Shown: positions 12,165-26,600 of the stretch, one piece after another
Numbering within the stretch: the first letter of the stretch is position 1
Layout: every line of letters begins with the position of its first letter
From: Corylus avellana
Taxonomy: Eukaryota > Streptophyta > Magnoliopsida > Fagales > Betulaceae
Assembly: GCF_901000735.1 (NCBI RefSeq)
Contig: NC_081541.1
Coordinates: forward strand, 8,981,055-9,045,054
Direction: 5' to 3'
Length of the DNA stretch: 64,000 bases
Made by a program: the position numbers and the translations under genes
Notes under the pieces: model-generated
Told to the model about the DNA's origin: nothing
The model's database searches: none
Seen by the model: only the letters and a program-made list of their open reading frames with translations

Positions 12165-15100
12165 GTATATATGTATGAATGTATGTATGATATTTGTATG
12201 TCTATTGTGTTATATGCTAAAGTGTGTAATATTAATTTCTATTGGCATCCAGCTAAGTATATGAGTTCAGTTTTGCTGAAGAGTACTCATTATGCTTTAC
12301 CATCATATTAAACTGGCTTGTCAGAAGATTTGGAAGGATTGTTGTTGTAACATTTCTGTTGGATTAGCTCAATGTTCCACAGTTTAATTGATTTGTTCAT
12401 TGATCCGCCAGAATGGTTCTCTTTTGAGGAAGTATGCATACTTGAGCAATGATAGCAGCTACTCAGTCTCATTAGAGGATGGTGTTGATGTTACATTGCT
12501 GGACAAGTCTTCATCTAATGATGACAAAAAGAGTATACACTACATGCATGAATCATCAGACACCTCAAATATCTGTTTGAATTCTCAAAATGATTTAAAA
12601 AGGATGCAGAGTTTCACATTTGAAACCCAGGTGGGTAATCTTTCTATTCCAGATCTATTACAAATAAACTTTTCTTTCTACCCGTTTTCTTTTTCGGTTT
12701 TACTCTGAACTGTTGTGTGTTTAATATTTGGTTTAATTTGCAACATTGTGTTCCCACTCTTTATGTATACATAAAAAGTTAGTTGTTCAATTGCTTTTAT
12801 GTCCATCTTTGGTAGCTTTTTGTTCACCATATGTTTTATTTGCTTCCAGCCATAACTTTACCATTAAACTTTGGACTTTTATCCTTTAAAATTTTTATGC
12901 TACATCCCCTTTCTTTGGGATTGCTCCTCTGAGATTTGTGACGTTCTTCGTAGGTTCTACGAAGGTGCCTCTTGCCCTTGCATCTAAAGCCATAGTTTTC
13001 AGTAAAGATGATGTATTGAAATCCTTTTTTTTTTCTTTTTTGGGATAAGTAATTCAATCTCATTAGAAAGTGGAGAGGGATGCAACCTTAGTACATAGGA
13101 AGTACACAAGAGAGACCCCTATTAGGGAGAAAAAGAAGAAAAAAGGCAAAAAAAATCAGAAAAACTAGAAAATTGCGGACTATTTTACACCGCTATCCAT
13201 TTATAGAGGGATTTGGAATAAAGTTCTTTAGCTCTTCCACCGAAATCTCGCAATTTGCAAAGGCCCTTTTGTTCCGCTCTCTTTAAAGGCACCGCATTAA
13301 GCACAAAGGTGCCATCCTCCAAACTTCTAAGATGTTACGGCTTACCGATTGACCTCGCCAACTTGCAAACAACTTTATTACCCTTCTAGGCATGACCAAT
13401 TCTACGCCAAAACCTCGGAAAATCGAGAACCATAATTCTATTGCCACTTCATAGTGAAGAAGCAGATGATTTATGGACTCCCCACTCTTCTTGCACAAAT
13501 GATTATGAAGTTCCTATGACTCAGGTTATCTTTTGATAAGTTTTTTTTTTTTGATAAGTATGACTCAGGTTATCTAAGGTCAAGATCTTTCCTAGTGCCT
13601 TGCCCACACAAAGAACGCCACTCTCAAAGGAGTATTAACTCTCCAAATACTCTTCCATGGAAATGGGGACCTAGTAGGAATGACCACCACATGATAAAAG
13701 AACCTTACTTCAAACTTCCACATTTTGGAGAGGATCCAAATATTTCATCTTGCCTTTTCTCAATTTGATAGAGTACAAAAGAACAATGAAGGAAGTGACA
13801 AAGTCCACCTCCCAATCATGCATTGGTTTGGTAAAAGATATATTCCACTAAAGATTTGGCATCACATGATAAAAGGACCTTACTTTGAACTTCCACATTT
13901 TGGAGGGGATCCAATAAACTTTATCGTGCCTTTTCTCAAACTGATAAGAGTACAAAAGATCAAAGAAAGAAGTGGCAAAGTCCACCTCTCAATCATGCAC
14001 TAGTTTGGTAAAAGATATAATTCATGAAAGATTTATATTAATGAACTGCATATGATCCGCCATCCACACCTCCTTATATCACGCAATATTAAACAATTTT
14101 GGAAATTATACCATTAGGGACTGGTCCCCACACCACAAATCATGCCAAAACGTGATCTTAGACCGATCTCCAACCTAATGTAGCGTAGGTGTAGTGGATC
14201 ACAAAAACCTTTTTTTTTTTGATAAGTAATGATGATATAAAAGAGCGCAAAGGGGCGCAACCCATATACACGGGAAGTATAAACAGAGAGCGCCTAGGAG
14301 GGAGAGAAATGAAAAAGAAAATCAGAGAAACTAATCACTAAAGGAGCTAACCAAGCGGCCGTCCAAGAGTAATGAGTACAGAAGAAGAAATGAGTCAATT
14401 CCTCTATGGTCCTAGTGGAATTTTCAAAACATCTAGCATTTCTTTCATTCCAAATACTCCACATAAGACACAGAGGGATTATCTTCCAAACAACCGCGCT
14501 TCGAGAACGACCTCTCGACCACCAACTAGCAAAATAGGCCCTCACCCGGCAAGGCATGACCCAGTGCAACCCGAACCGCTGAAAAATCGTCTGCCAAAGA
14601 GCACTTGCAAGCTCACAGTGGAGAAGAAGATGATCGGTTGACTCTCCGGTCTTCTTGCACATACAACACCACTCCACAACCACTATGTTCCTCTTACGCA
14701 GCATATCATGAGTCAAAATTTTGCCTAAGGCCGCTGTCCAACTGAAAAAAGCCACCCGCTGGGGCGCCTTAGTACGCCATATGCTCTTCCAAGGAAACTC
14801 CTCTTGATTAGAAATGGCCAGGGCCTTATAGAACGATTTAACCTCAAACTTGCCCTTCTTGGACGGAGCCCAGCAAATACGATCTATGCTGCCTAGGGAA
14901 ACCTTGCAAGAATACAACCGATCAAAAAAAGGAGAAACCAAATCCATCTCCCAATCTTGTACTGATCGTATGAAAATGACATTCCACTCAACAACCCCAT
15001 TCCTTCCAATAAAATTATCCTTCACCCAAGCTTCTTTGTGTCTGGCGATACTGTATAAGGATGGAAAAGCTTGCTTCAAGGAATTGTCCCCACACCAAAT

Positions 15101-18100
15101 ATCATGCCAAAATCGGACTTTCGAACCCTCCCCCACCTCAAACCGAGTACTTTTGGCAAAGAAATTCTACCCTTTCCGAATATGCTTCCATAGCCCCACA
15201 CCATGAGAGCCCGAAACCTCCTTCGTGCACCACCCACCTTCTTGGTCTTCATACTTAGCTTTGATCAACTTACACCAAAGCGCCTCGTTCTCATTTGCAT
15301 ATCTCCAAAGCCATTTCCCCAAAAGAGCTTGGTTAAACTGATGCATCTTCCGAATGCCAAGACCACCATAACGAATAGGGGTACAAACTTGGTCCCAACT
15401 TACTAGATGCAACTTGGGCTCATCCCCCATTCCTCCCCACAAGAAATCTTTCTGGACTTTCTCAATCCTTTTAGCTACACTAGCAGGAATCGGAAATAGA
15501 GATAAAAAGTAAGTCGGAAGGTTAGCCAAAGTGCTCTTAATGAGGGTTAAGCGACCTCCTTTAGAAAGGTACATTCTCTTCCAACCTGCCATCTGACGCT
15601 CCATCTTTTCGATCACTTCATTCCACATAACCGTATCCTTAAAAGACGCCCCAAGAGGGAGGCCCAAATACTTCATAGGCAAATCGGCAACACTACACCC
15701 AAGAATGTTAGCTAAGCCCCCAATATTCTCCACCTCACCAATAGCCACAATCTTTGACTTTCCAAGATTCATTCTCAAACCCGAAACAGCTTCAAAACAT
15801 TAGAGAATGAGACGAACATACCGGATTTGCTCGATAGAATCTTCACAAAAAATCAAAGTATCATCTGCAAATAAGGAGTGAGAAATCATCAACTCCGACA
15901 AGACCCTATTTCCCACCGAAAAACCAGTCAAAAGGCCTTGGTCAACCGTCGCATTCACCATCTTACTCAAAGCCTCCATAACAAGCACAAACAATAACGG
16001 TGAGAGAGGATCCCCTTGCCTGATTCCCCTCGAACTGTTAAAGAACCCTTCCGGAGAACCATTCACAAGAATGGAGAATCTTACCGTCTTAATACACCAT
16101 TCTATCCAAGCCCTCCACCTCTCGCCAAAACCACATCTATGCAGCAAATACAAAACAAAGTCCCAATTTACATGGTCATAGGCCTTTTCCAAATCCAATT
16201 CACAAAAACCTCAATACTAGACTAACAATTTTGCCCAAAACCAAGAACGAATAGGATAGATTGAAACCACTCTTTGAGTGTTTCTTATTGAAAACCAATG
16301 AATAATAGAAAAGGCTGTAGCTTTATCTATTATTCATTGGTGGTAGGCTAACGATGTTAAACACTACCCACTCATTAGCACTCATTAGGCTAACGATGAT
16401 TAAAAGCACTCTTTCTAACCTACCCACGTATTATTTATCTCTATTCCAGATTCCAGTAGGAGTGGCGAAGCGTATTGAAAAAATACAAAGATATTTCTTG
16501 TGAGGAGGTGTCGATGATGAATTCAAGTTTCATTTGGTAAACTAGTCCAAGGTTTGCATGCTGATGGAGGTGGGGGGATTAGGGGTAAGGAATTTGATTC
16601 AGTTTAATCGAGCTTTGTTAGGTAAATGGTTGTGGAGGTTTGCCAATGATGGAGATGCTTGGTGGAGGTTAAATATGATACGATGAGGGGTGGTTGGTGC
16701 TCCAAGGAAGTATGGGGATCCTATGGGGTGGGAGTGTGGAAATGTATTTGGAGGGGGTGGGATAATTTTAAGCAGCATGTGTGGTTTGAGGTAGGAGATG
16801 GTTCTAGAGTGTTGTTTTTTTTTTTTTTTTTTTTTGATAGGTAATATTTTTTTGATAAGTAATAATGCATTAAGAGCGCAGAGGGGCGCAACCCTAGTAC
16901 ACAGGAAGTATACAAAGGAGCGACTAAGTAGGGGAGAAAGAAGAAGAGAACAAAAAGAGAAAATCAGGACTTTGATAGGTAATATTAATTCATATATAAG
17001 CGCAAAGGGGCGCCACCCATGTACACAAGTAGTATACAATAGCTTTTAAGCTGAGAATAAAACACATAAATCTAAAAATTCCGCAAGCATTGAAGCTTGC
17101 GACGAATGCCACATTACCCTCCATGAGTAAAGTGTTTGGAGCACCATTTTCTTCAACTCGATGAGTCAAGTTCATTGTCCTCAAAACTCCGTGCATTCCT
17201 TTCTCTCCATAGACACCACATTACACACAAATGAACCATCTCAAAATTTGCAGAACTATACGATTACCCCTTTGTCCCTTCCAACTTCCCAAACATTCCT
17301 TCATCCTACCCAGCATCACCCACGTAACACCAAATAGCTGAAGAACCATGCTCCATACCTCAATAGCAACTTCACATGCAATAATAAATGATCAGTTAAT
17401 TCTCCATTGTGCTTACACATACAACACCACTCCGTCACTATAATTTTCTTCTTACGTAAATTGTCCAATGTTAATATTTTCCCCAACACCGCCGTCTACA
17501 CAAAAAAAGCCACTCTTGGAGGAGCTTTACTCTTCCAAATACTCTTCGAAGGACCAACAGTCGGTGCCGGATTAACTAATACTTGATAGAATGACTTGAC
17601 TTCAAAATTCTTCCTATTCGAGGGGATCCAACAAATTTTATCCGCATCACCATGCCTAATCTATTGAGAATACAATAACTCAAAAAATCGCATAACCACT
17701 TCCATTTCCCAATTTCCATTTCCCAATCATGAACAGGTCGAATAAACATAACATTCCAATGAATAACACCATGTGCTATATCCATATTCTACTCCACCCA
17801 TTCCTCCTTTGCGCATGCTATACTGAACAAGGCTTGAAAAAGAATCTTCAATGGTAACTCCCCACACCAAACATCATGCCAAAACTATACTTTTGAACCA
17901 TCTCCTACCTCAAACCGCACAAGCTGCTTAAAATTATCCCACCTCCTCTGAATACATTTCCACACTCCCACCCTATAGGGTTCCCCTACTTCCTTGGAGC
18001 ACCAACCACCCCTCATTGTATCATATTTAACCTCCACCAATTTCCTCCACCAAGCATCTTCCTTATTGGCAAACCTCCGCAACCATTTACCTAACAAAGC

Positions 18101-21100
18101 TCGATTGAACTGAATCAAATTCCTTACCCCTAATCCCCCCACCTCCATCGGCATGTGAACCTTGGACTAGTTTACCAAATGAAACTTGAATTTGTCACCG
18201 ACACCTCCCCACAAGAAATCTCTTTGTATTTTTTCTATACGCTTCGCCACTCCCACTGGAATCTAGAGATAAATAATACGTGGGTAGGTTAGAAAGAGTG
18301 CTTTTAATCATCATTAGCCTACCATCCTTGGATAAATACATTTGCTTCCACCCTGCCAACTTAATCTCCATCTTCTCAATGACATTATTCCATATAAGAT
18401 GGATCTTTATAATGAGCACCGAACGGTAAACCCAAGTACGTAAACGGCACCGAACCCACTCCACACCCAAATATTCTTGGCAAACCTTCCACATCTCCCA
18501 CCTCACCTATAGAGACAATATCAGACTTTGATAGATTTATTTTCAATCCTGAAACCGTACTTGTTTTGGCATGATGTTTGGTGTGGGGAGTTACCATTGA
18601 AGATTCCTTTTCTAGCCTTGTTCAATATAGCATGCTCAAAGGAGGCGTGGGTGGAGGAGAATATGAATATTGCACATGGTGTTATTCATTGGAATTTTAT
18701 GTTTATTCGACCTGTTCATGATTGGGAAATGGAAGCGGTTTCGCGATTTTTCGAGTTACTGTATTCCCAACAGATGAGGCATGGTGGTGTGGATAGAATT
18801 TGTTAGATCCCCTCGAAGAGGAAGAATTTTGAAGTCAAGTCATACTATCAGGTAATGGTTAATCAGGCATCGATTGTTGGTCCTTGGAAGAGTGTTTGGA
18901 AGAGTAAAGCTCCTCCGAGAGTGGCTTTTTTTGTGTGGACGGCAGTGTTGGAGAAAATATTGACATTGGACAATTTATTTAAGAAGAACATTATAGTGAT
19001 GGAGTGGTGTTGTATGTGTAAGCATAGTAGAGAATCAATTGATCATTTATTATTGCATTGTGAGGTTGCTATTGAGGTATGGAGCATGGTTTTTCAGCTG
19101 TTTGGAGTTACGTGAGTGATGCCGGGTAGGATAAAGGAATGTTTGGGAAGTTGGAGGGGACAAAGGGGTAATCGGACAGTTCTGCAAATTTGAAGAATGG
19201 TTCCTTTTTGTGTAATGTGGTGTCTATGGAGAGTAAGGAATGCATGGAGTTTTGAGGATTGTGAACTTGGACTCATCAAGTTGAAGAAAATGGTGCTCCA
19301 AACACTGTACTCGTGGAGAGTAATGTGGCATTCATCGCACGCTTCAACGCTTGTTGAATTTTTATATTTATGTGCTTTATTCTCAGCTTAAAAGCTATTG
19401 TACTTTGGCTTTATTGTATACTACCTATATACATGGGTTGTGTCCCTTTGCGCTTATATATGAATTGATATTACCTATGATTATAACAAGTATTTATAGT
19501 ATCTAAATTACTAACCCTACTAAAACATTGAAATTAAGTCCATTCTATTGAACTGCTGTGATCGCATATGGACGGGGACACTTACTTGTCCTAACGTGAT
19601 CTTGTCTTAACTCATTGCTAACGGGATAGCTGACATGTTTCTTGGGGCTTCTTTAAAATTGGGCTTGTCAGGACTAATTTTGACGAGCCTTGCTGATGAG
19701 CCTCTCGAGTATCCTTTATGTGTTTTTCAAGTGACCTCATTGGGATGCCAAGCTAACGAATCTCTCAGATCTCCAGTTGAGTAGCTCCTCCCGAACACCT
19801 TCCTCATGCCGTAGTGAATGAGGCTCTCGGATCTCATTCCCAGAGCCTTCCTAACAATCTCATTCGGATGTGATTTGGACCTCATCTGGACACCCACATC
19901 TTCTCCATATTTCTTCATAAAATCAAACGCAGTCTGGCCTGCATCTCCATCTCATATCTTATCAAACTCGAAAAAACTTCTCACCCCCTCATATTTCCAC
20001 ACTCCTACTCCGAAGGTCCCGACTACCTCCTTGAAACACCAACCTTCCCTTGTGCTATCATATTTGATTTTGGTTTCCACTAAAAAGTGGAGCAATGGAA
20101 TAGAACCTCAACTAAAAAGGTAAACTATGAAACTAAACTAAATAAATTGGTGCTGGAGGAAATAATGGGAAACACTAGGGTTTCAGAGATCCACCTAGCA
20201 TTATATTACGTATTCCTGAGACATAATTATAACTCAATTAGGTAGAAATTCAATTCTCCTAATCGGAAGATAAAACAATAAAGCACTCTTAAAATTAAAA
20301 TAAATTGAATATGGTTTAATTAAGAATTTGATTTTGATAACATGACACAATAAATTACACATTTATTATAAATTCGAATCATATCAAATCAAATAGAATA
20401 AGCATTTGATATAAACGAAAATAATAACAAATCAAAATAAATTTTCTCTCTTGAAACTACTTTCAAATTAAAATTATCCCTGGCATTCTATTATTAAACT
20501 ATGAAGAACAGCAAATTTTTTTTGATAAGTAAAAAGATGTATTAGACAAGAGCGCAGAGGGGCGCAACGCTAGTACTCAGGGAGTATACAAGAGAGCGAC
20601 TAAGATGAAGAAAAAGAAGAAGAGAACATAAAAAGAAAGTCAAGGAAACTGATCACTAAAGGCGCTAGCCAGCCAGCAGTCCAAGTGAAAAGGGTGTACA
20701 AGAAAAATTGGACAAGGTCCTCAAAATTCCTAGACGAGCCCTCGAAACATCAAGCATTTCTCTCACTCCAGAGGCACCACATAAGGCAAAGAGGAACCAT
20801 CTTCCACACATAAACACTACGAGATTTGCCACCCGCCCACCAAGAAGCATACAATTCCCTGACACAACCAGGCATCACCCAACACAAACCAAACCGAGAG
20901 AAAACAGCATTCCACAAGATACACGCAACCCCACAATGAAGAAAGAGATGATCAACTGACTCCCCATCCGATTTACACCTGTAACAACGATTTACCACAA
21001 CAATACCTCTCTTCCGAACATTATCCAAAGTTAGAGTCTTCCCAAGCACAGCTGTCCAAGCAAAAAAAGCCACTCTCGAAGGAACCTTAGTGCGCCATAT

Positions 21101-23633
21101 ACTTTTCCATGGAAAAGGGATGGGATTTGTAGAAGCAAGGATCCTGTAATAAGATCTTACCTCAAATTTTCCTTTACAAGATGAGATCCACCACATCCTA
21201 TCCTCCCCTACCCCACTCATCAAATGCGAATACAAGAGCGTGTAAAAAGAGGCAAAGACCTCCACTTCCCAATCATGAACCCTGCGAATGAAGGACACGC
21301 TCCATTGCACAGAGCCATTTAGACACTCCCTGTTATCCGCAATAGACGCATCCTTATTGGTGGCAATATTGAAGAGTCCAGGAAAAGCATCCTTGAAAGA
21401 CAAGTCACTGCACCAGATATCCTCCCAAAACCTGATATTGGACCCAAGACCAGGGACGAATCTAATGTGACCTTGGAACGACCTCCACCCCTTGCAAATG
21501 TGCTTCCATAACCCCACCCCTTGTGGACCACTGGGATCCCTAGAACGCCAATCAGCCCAAACTGCACCATACTTAGCGACCAGGATCTTCCTCCACCAAG
21601 CCTCTTTCTCATGAGCAAATCTCCGCAACCATTTCCCCAACAAAGCTTTATTCATCACACGCAAATTCCGGATCCCTAAACCTCCATTAGAGATCGAAGA
21701 ACAAACCTTGTTCCAACTGACCAGATGGAACTTAAACTCATCATTAATCCCACCCCATAAGAAACCACGTTGGGTCTTCTCCATACGCTTCGCCACAGAT
21801 GCAGGGATAGGAAACAGAGACAAAAAATAAGTGGGAAGATTGGATAGGGTGCTTTTGATGAGAGTAATCCTCCCCCCCTTAGACAAATACAAGCGTTTCC
21901 ACGGGGCCAGTCTCCACGGGGCCAGTCATGTCACGAATACATAATAAAAATACTAGGCTTCACCCTTGGCCCTAGCTAGAGATTTAGCCACTCATGTCTA
22001 TGAAAATAAATTTCATTGTCAAAGTGTTAAACATCAAATTTAACTAAAAGAAAGGAAATTGAAAATAGCAAGAACAAAAACCAGTCAAATTCCTAGACTG
22101 ATTCCCCAGCCGAGCCTCTGAAAAACTCCAATGCAGTGCTCGGCTCTTTTTCTTTCTTCTCCTTGCGGCACCAGATTACCTGCTTCTTTTTTTATTTTAT
22201 TTTATTTTTTTTCCTGCGGCGCAACTCTCTCTTCCTCTGTTATTTTTCCTTTTCTTGTGTGGCGCAATTCTTTTCTTCCATCAGTTAGCCTAGTAACCTC
22301 ACAGCCCCTATTCACTCTTTCGGTTCTCTCCAAAATCTATCCAACAGATTTTTCCTTCATCTGAAATCCAAGCCCATCAAGTATACAAATCAAAAACCCA
22401 AAATCTCTAAAAAATTTAAACACCCACAATCGACTATTGCAAGAAACTTCCCTAGAATCTCATGAGTTGACCACACAACTCCAAGATCCAACACCGAACA
22501 AAATCCCAAAGAAATTTCAAACACCAATCATTTCTCCATAGCGAAAGACACTAAATTAAACCAAAATTCATTTCCAAAATACTAGATCATCAAGTAAGTC
22601 GAAGGCAATAAATAAAAAAAACTTTGGAAGAGAAAACTTCTACCTCAACCAGTAACCTTCTCTCTCTTTCTCTCCCCTCTGCGTCTCTTGCTCTCTCTCT
22701 TCTCTGCGTCTCTTCTTCTCTCACACGTTCTCTTCTCCTCTGTTCTAGTTTTTTTTTTTTTTATTTTACTTGCTGCTACAGACTAAAAGAAAACGATGGG
22801 TGATTGTTTGGTGATAAGGGATTTGATTTTCAGTGGGGTGGGGTGAGTCATCCCCCACCACGCGTCTAGTGCACTTTAATATATATATATATACTTGAAT
22901 TTCCCAAAAAACCCATGCTGTTTATGGAATATTACACTTAGTGGTGATCTATTGGTATCTAACACAATGCTTTTGTGGTCCTAATTAATTGCATGGCGTA
23001 ATGAAGTCCATATCTTTAGTTTTGGCTCTCATCTTTCACTTTGCTGGTAACTTCAGTATAGTTTTGTCAATGTTGGAGGATGCTACCATAAATAGATTTC
23101 ATCATGCAAATATTTTAGTTTGCTGTTTCTCGTGGTAAAAATGAATTTAAAATGATAATTAATTTTGAATATTTCTCAGTTAGGGATTGTGTCTCCTGAG
23201 AATTTTGAATATTTTTTCTCATTCTAATATTTTAATTTTTTTAAATGAAGTAGGGATTGTTTCTTTAAATTTCTTTTTCTATTTTTTTGTGGTCCCAATC
23301 TGATAGTGTTTTTTTTTTTTTTTTTTTTTTTTATGAATTGCTTAATTCTATTTTTAGGTTGTTTCTCCTGAGTTCACCTTCTATGATGGTACAAAGTCAT
23401 CACTGGATGATTCGTCCTATGGTGAAAAACTTCTCCGTGCAAAATTGGATTTGAGTTTCATGTAAGAGCAGCCAACTTTCATTGGGAAATCTTTGTATTC
23501 TCTTCTAGGTAGTGCTTGTCATATTGCATGTGGGTAAAAGAAATTTATCTGAAGGAGTTTGAACAATTTATCTGCTCTTGCTTTTCTGCCCCAAGTCTTG
23601 AAATGTCTGTGCCAATTGTAGTCAATTTTGCAT

Positions 23634-23667
<34 letters not shown>

Positions 23668-26600
23668 TCACGTGCAAAAACTAATTAAGAGAATTCTCAA
23701 TAGTTTTCAATCATAAAATGTGCTACTTTTGGTCCCTAAAAGCTGTTTTGGTTGTAGTTTTCAGTTCAATAAAAGTAAAAGAGAAGTTTCATTAAGGTTA
23801 CATTGGTACTTAGATACATTCTAGGTTAGGTAAGATGGTATTCTCCAATTCTAAATGTCGATAAAAAAGGGGTGCATTCGTATTTCAGAGGACACATGGT
23901 TAGAATATTAATTTGAGTAATTAAATCCACAATTTTCAAACAGCTTAAGCTTTTGAGATAATTGGTGATTTAGTATGCTATCAAAGCAAATATATTAAAT
24001 TCGAACCTTGTCTCTGTCATTCATCTCCCATTTAAATTAATATTTGATGTGCTAGTTTCACTTATTTAGGGGGAGTTTCAACATATGTGAGGGAAAGTGT
24101 TAGGATATTAATAAAGTAATTAAATTCTCCCTTTTCGATCATATTAAGCTTTTAAGGATGAAAGGAAGACAGTGACAGGGAAACAGAGTAGGAGTTTTTC
24201 AGAGGTCTTGCTTTCCACAACAAAACAGGTAGAGGAACCTTTTGGGTCCTATGATGAACCGATTGCGAGGGTTCCCAAATGGTTGATAGGAGGTAATGTT
24301 GGGAATAGCAACTCGTCAGGGCCAAGTTATCTGATTGTCAGCCATGGTAAGGAAAATAAAGAAGTTCCTGAGGTTCAGATGGTGGCTCCGATGAAGGGTC
24401 CGGCGAATAGGCTTGCCTGGAACGATGATGCCGGTTGCGGGGTACAGCAGAAGAAGGGTCCAAGTTCCGAGGAAAAAGTTTCTGATGGGTTTGTTTCTGG
24501 AACATCTTGTCATGGTTGCGTGCCTGAGGGGGAGAAGGAAAAGTTGAAGATATCCCTGTTAAAGTTACAAGAGGATATCAGGGTGTGTCTGCAAGGCTTA
24601 GATATGCGTCTGACTTGTGGATGTGGGAATGGAGTTGTTGGGATTAATAGTGTCTCTGTTGTGGAGAGTCCCCAGGTGGGCCAAATCAAGGAGTGGCCTC
24701 AAGCTCAGCCTATTGGCCAGCATAAGTTACAGCCCAAGGCCCAACCCAAATTCCTGGTAGCTCAGGTGAAGGATAAAGCCCCTGTAGCGGGAGTTGGGCC
24801 CAATAATATGCTGTAGTGCTATAGCAGGTAGGCAACAGTGCCTTGCCGTGAGAAATCCAGTGGGCTTGTAGGAATGGCGGGGGATCCTGGCGCTTCAACA
24901 TCAAAATCAGAGCGTCGTTTACCGCCGGTCGTGACGAAAGTAGCTTCGCCGGTATACTCTGGGTCGCCGGCAGAGACTCCGATGGTGCCAGAGACGTGTT
25001 CACAGGGCTTGACGAAAGACATCTCGGCAAGGGAAGGTGCGCTGGTCGCCGGTAATGTGCATTCTCCGGCGAAAAGGCCGATCGTACAAGCCCCGGTGTC
25101 GATGCGGTTGGGCGAATTAGAACTGGGCATTCTGGGCAAGGCGCTGTCGGTCCTTCCGGCAGGAGACCGAAGGGAGGTTTCGCAGAGTCACGTTCTGTCG
25201 GATACTTCTGGGCTTATTGTCGAAGCTCGTGAGAAGTCGAAGAAGCTGATTTATGCCAAGTTGGGTCAGATGGCGCCGGTAAGGAGTTGTGCGTTTTTCA
25301 GGAAGAGCTTCCGTCGGGTCTGGAAAGATGGAATCAGCCGGATTTGGGCCAGAAGTTGCTCGATAATGGGCAGGACTTGGGGGAGGGAGTAGATGGGCAG
25401 AAGTTGCTCGATTTGCAGGGGGAGATTCCACCGGGTATGGAGAAGTGGGTTTTGCCTGGTTCGGACACTTTCTTAGGGAGAAGGGGACTTCGGTCAGTGT
25501 CTTTGATGAGGGCTTATGTTCTTCGGGAGAAGCGCGTGCTGGAATTGAGGACCGATGTTCGCAGGATGAGGAGTCTTAGCTTTGGAACCTTATGCGGATC
25601 AGGAACCCATTACAGTGAAGTATGTATCTCAATTTAGCAAGCTTGTGGGTGTCTCTTGTGATGGTGAAGATGGGCGGTTGGCGGAGGTTTTTGGGATCAT
25701 CTTGGCTGATAATGAGGACAACGGTAAGGAGGTGGGAGAGGTGTTGAAAGAGGGAGTGGCAGTGGAAGCAAACACTGGAAAAAAAGGTAAGAGGGACTCA
25801 ATAATCTCAATTTTTCTGTTAATTATGAAGTGCACAGTGGTAGTTCAATAAGGGACAGCAAAAAGGGTAGGGCTTGTCGAGTTGTTCAATGAAGCCGAAG
25901 ATTCTCTCTTGGAATGTGAGGGGTTTGAATGTAAGGGACAAAAGGTTGAGGGTTAGAAATCTTCTTAGAAATTGGAAGGTGGATATAGTGTGTTTTCAAG
26001 AGACTAAGGTGGATTATACATCCAACAATTTTGTGAGAAGTCTGTGGGGTTGCCCTTATGCGGAGTGGTGCTATGTCCCTTCAAGAGGGGCTTCGGGTGG
26101 TATTTTGGTTTTGTGGGATAGAAGAGTAGTTTTGAAGGTTGAGGTGGCGTTGGGCGGTTTTGTGGCGGCTTGCTCCTTCAGAAATGTTGATGATGGATTT
26201 GTTTAGGCTTTTGCGGGGGTGTATGGCCCTAATAGAGACAACATCAGGCATCTTCTTTGGGAGGAACTGGCGGGCCTTATGAGTTGGTGGGAAATGCCTT
26301 GGTGTATTGGAGGGGATTTTAATGCAACTCTTTATCCTAGTGAAAGATTGGGGGTGGGGGGGGGGGCTTATTCTCGGTCCGCAATAAGGGAATTTGCAGA
26401 TTTTATATCAGAGCAGGGCCTTATGGATTTCCCCTTAGTTGGGGGGGTCTATACTTGGTCTAACAATCACTCTTGGTCACGGCTAGACCGTTTCTTAGTA
26501 TCCCCTGAGTGGGAAGCTCGTTACCTAAATATGCGACAAAAGAGGATGCTTCGTGTCTGTTCGGATCACGCTCCTATTATCCTTGATTGTAGTTGCTTTT

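Larger units (their letters stand above)
10829..12411. other. intron with a LINE piece and a foldback MITE
   Basis: 1.6 kb. Bases 11406-11689 are a LINE tail and about 11698-12115 a foldback element, followed by TA/CA/TG microsatellites. The first 560 bases hold nothing recognisable. Confidence 0.8.
13025..14198 (-). mobile_element. old, decayed LINE, antisense
   Basis: Antisense tail GGGATAAGTAATTCAATCTC near 13044, then the GGGATGCAACC segment. A zf-RVT stretch is open at 13498-13283 (-), [20 protein letters not shown], and upstream coding text is badly broken. It is more diverged than the other LINEs and contains an internal 175-base tandem duplication and a tail-only insertion. Confidence 0.78.
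16342..19475 (+). mobile_element. LINE (subfamily A) split by an antisense LINE
   Basis: The + strand LINE text runs from 16342 to about 16815, ending at the codons for [10 protein letters not shown]. It resumes at about 18555 with [13 protein letters not shown] and continues through [20 protein letters not shown] and zf-RVT ([18 protein letters not shown]) to the tail at about 19475. The tail lacks a poly(A). The gap is filled by an antisense LINE of the same subfamily. Stops and frame breaks make it dead. A 43-base duplication lies near its start (GGCTAACGATG at 16347 and 16391). Confidence 0.85.
12631..23357. other. 10.7-kb intron packed with LINEs
   Basis: Contains, in order: an old LINE (about 13025-14198), LINE B (14211-16199), a LINE A with nested insertions (about 16342-19475), unclassified sequence (19480-19950), a small LINE fragment (about 19955-20085), unclassified repeat-like sequence (20085-20512), LINE C (20515-21905) and unclassified sequence (21906-22900). 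The last 450 bases are plain intron. Confidence 0.85.

Noticed and set aside
16599..17196. Antisense frames of 60-146 codons rich in lysine and serine
   Set aside because: They run through T-runs and LINE 3' UTRs at nested junctions and are not conserved between LINE copies.
19480..22900. One LTR retrotransposon interrupted by LINEs
   Set aside because: Composition hints at it, but no LTR ends, primer site, polypurine tract or coding text could be paired; reported as unclassified.
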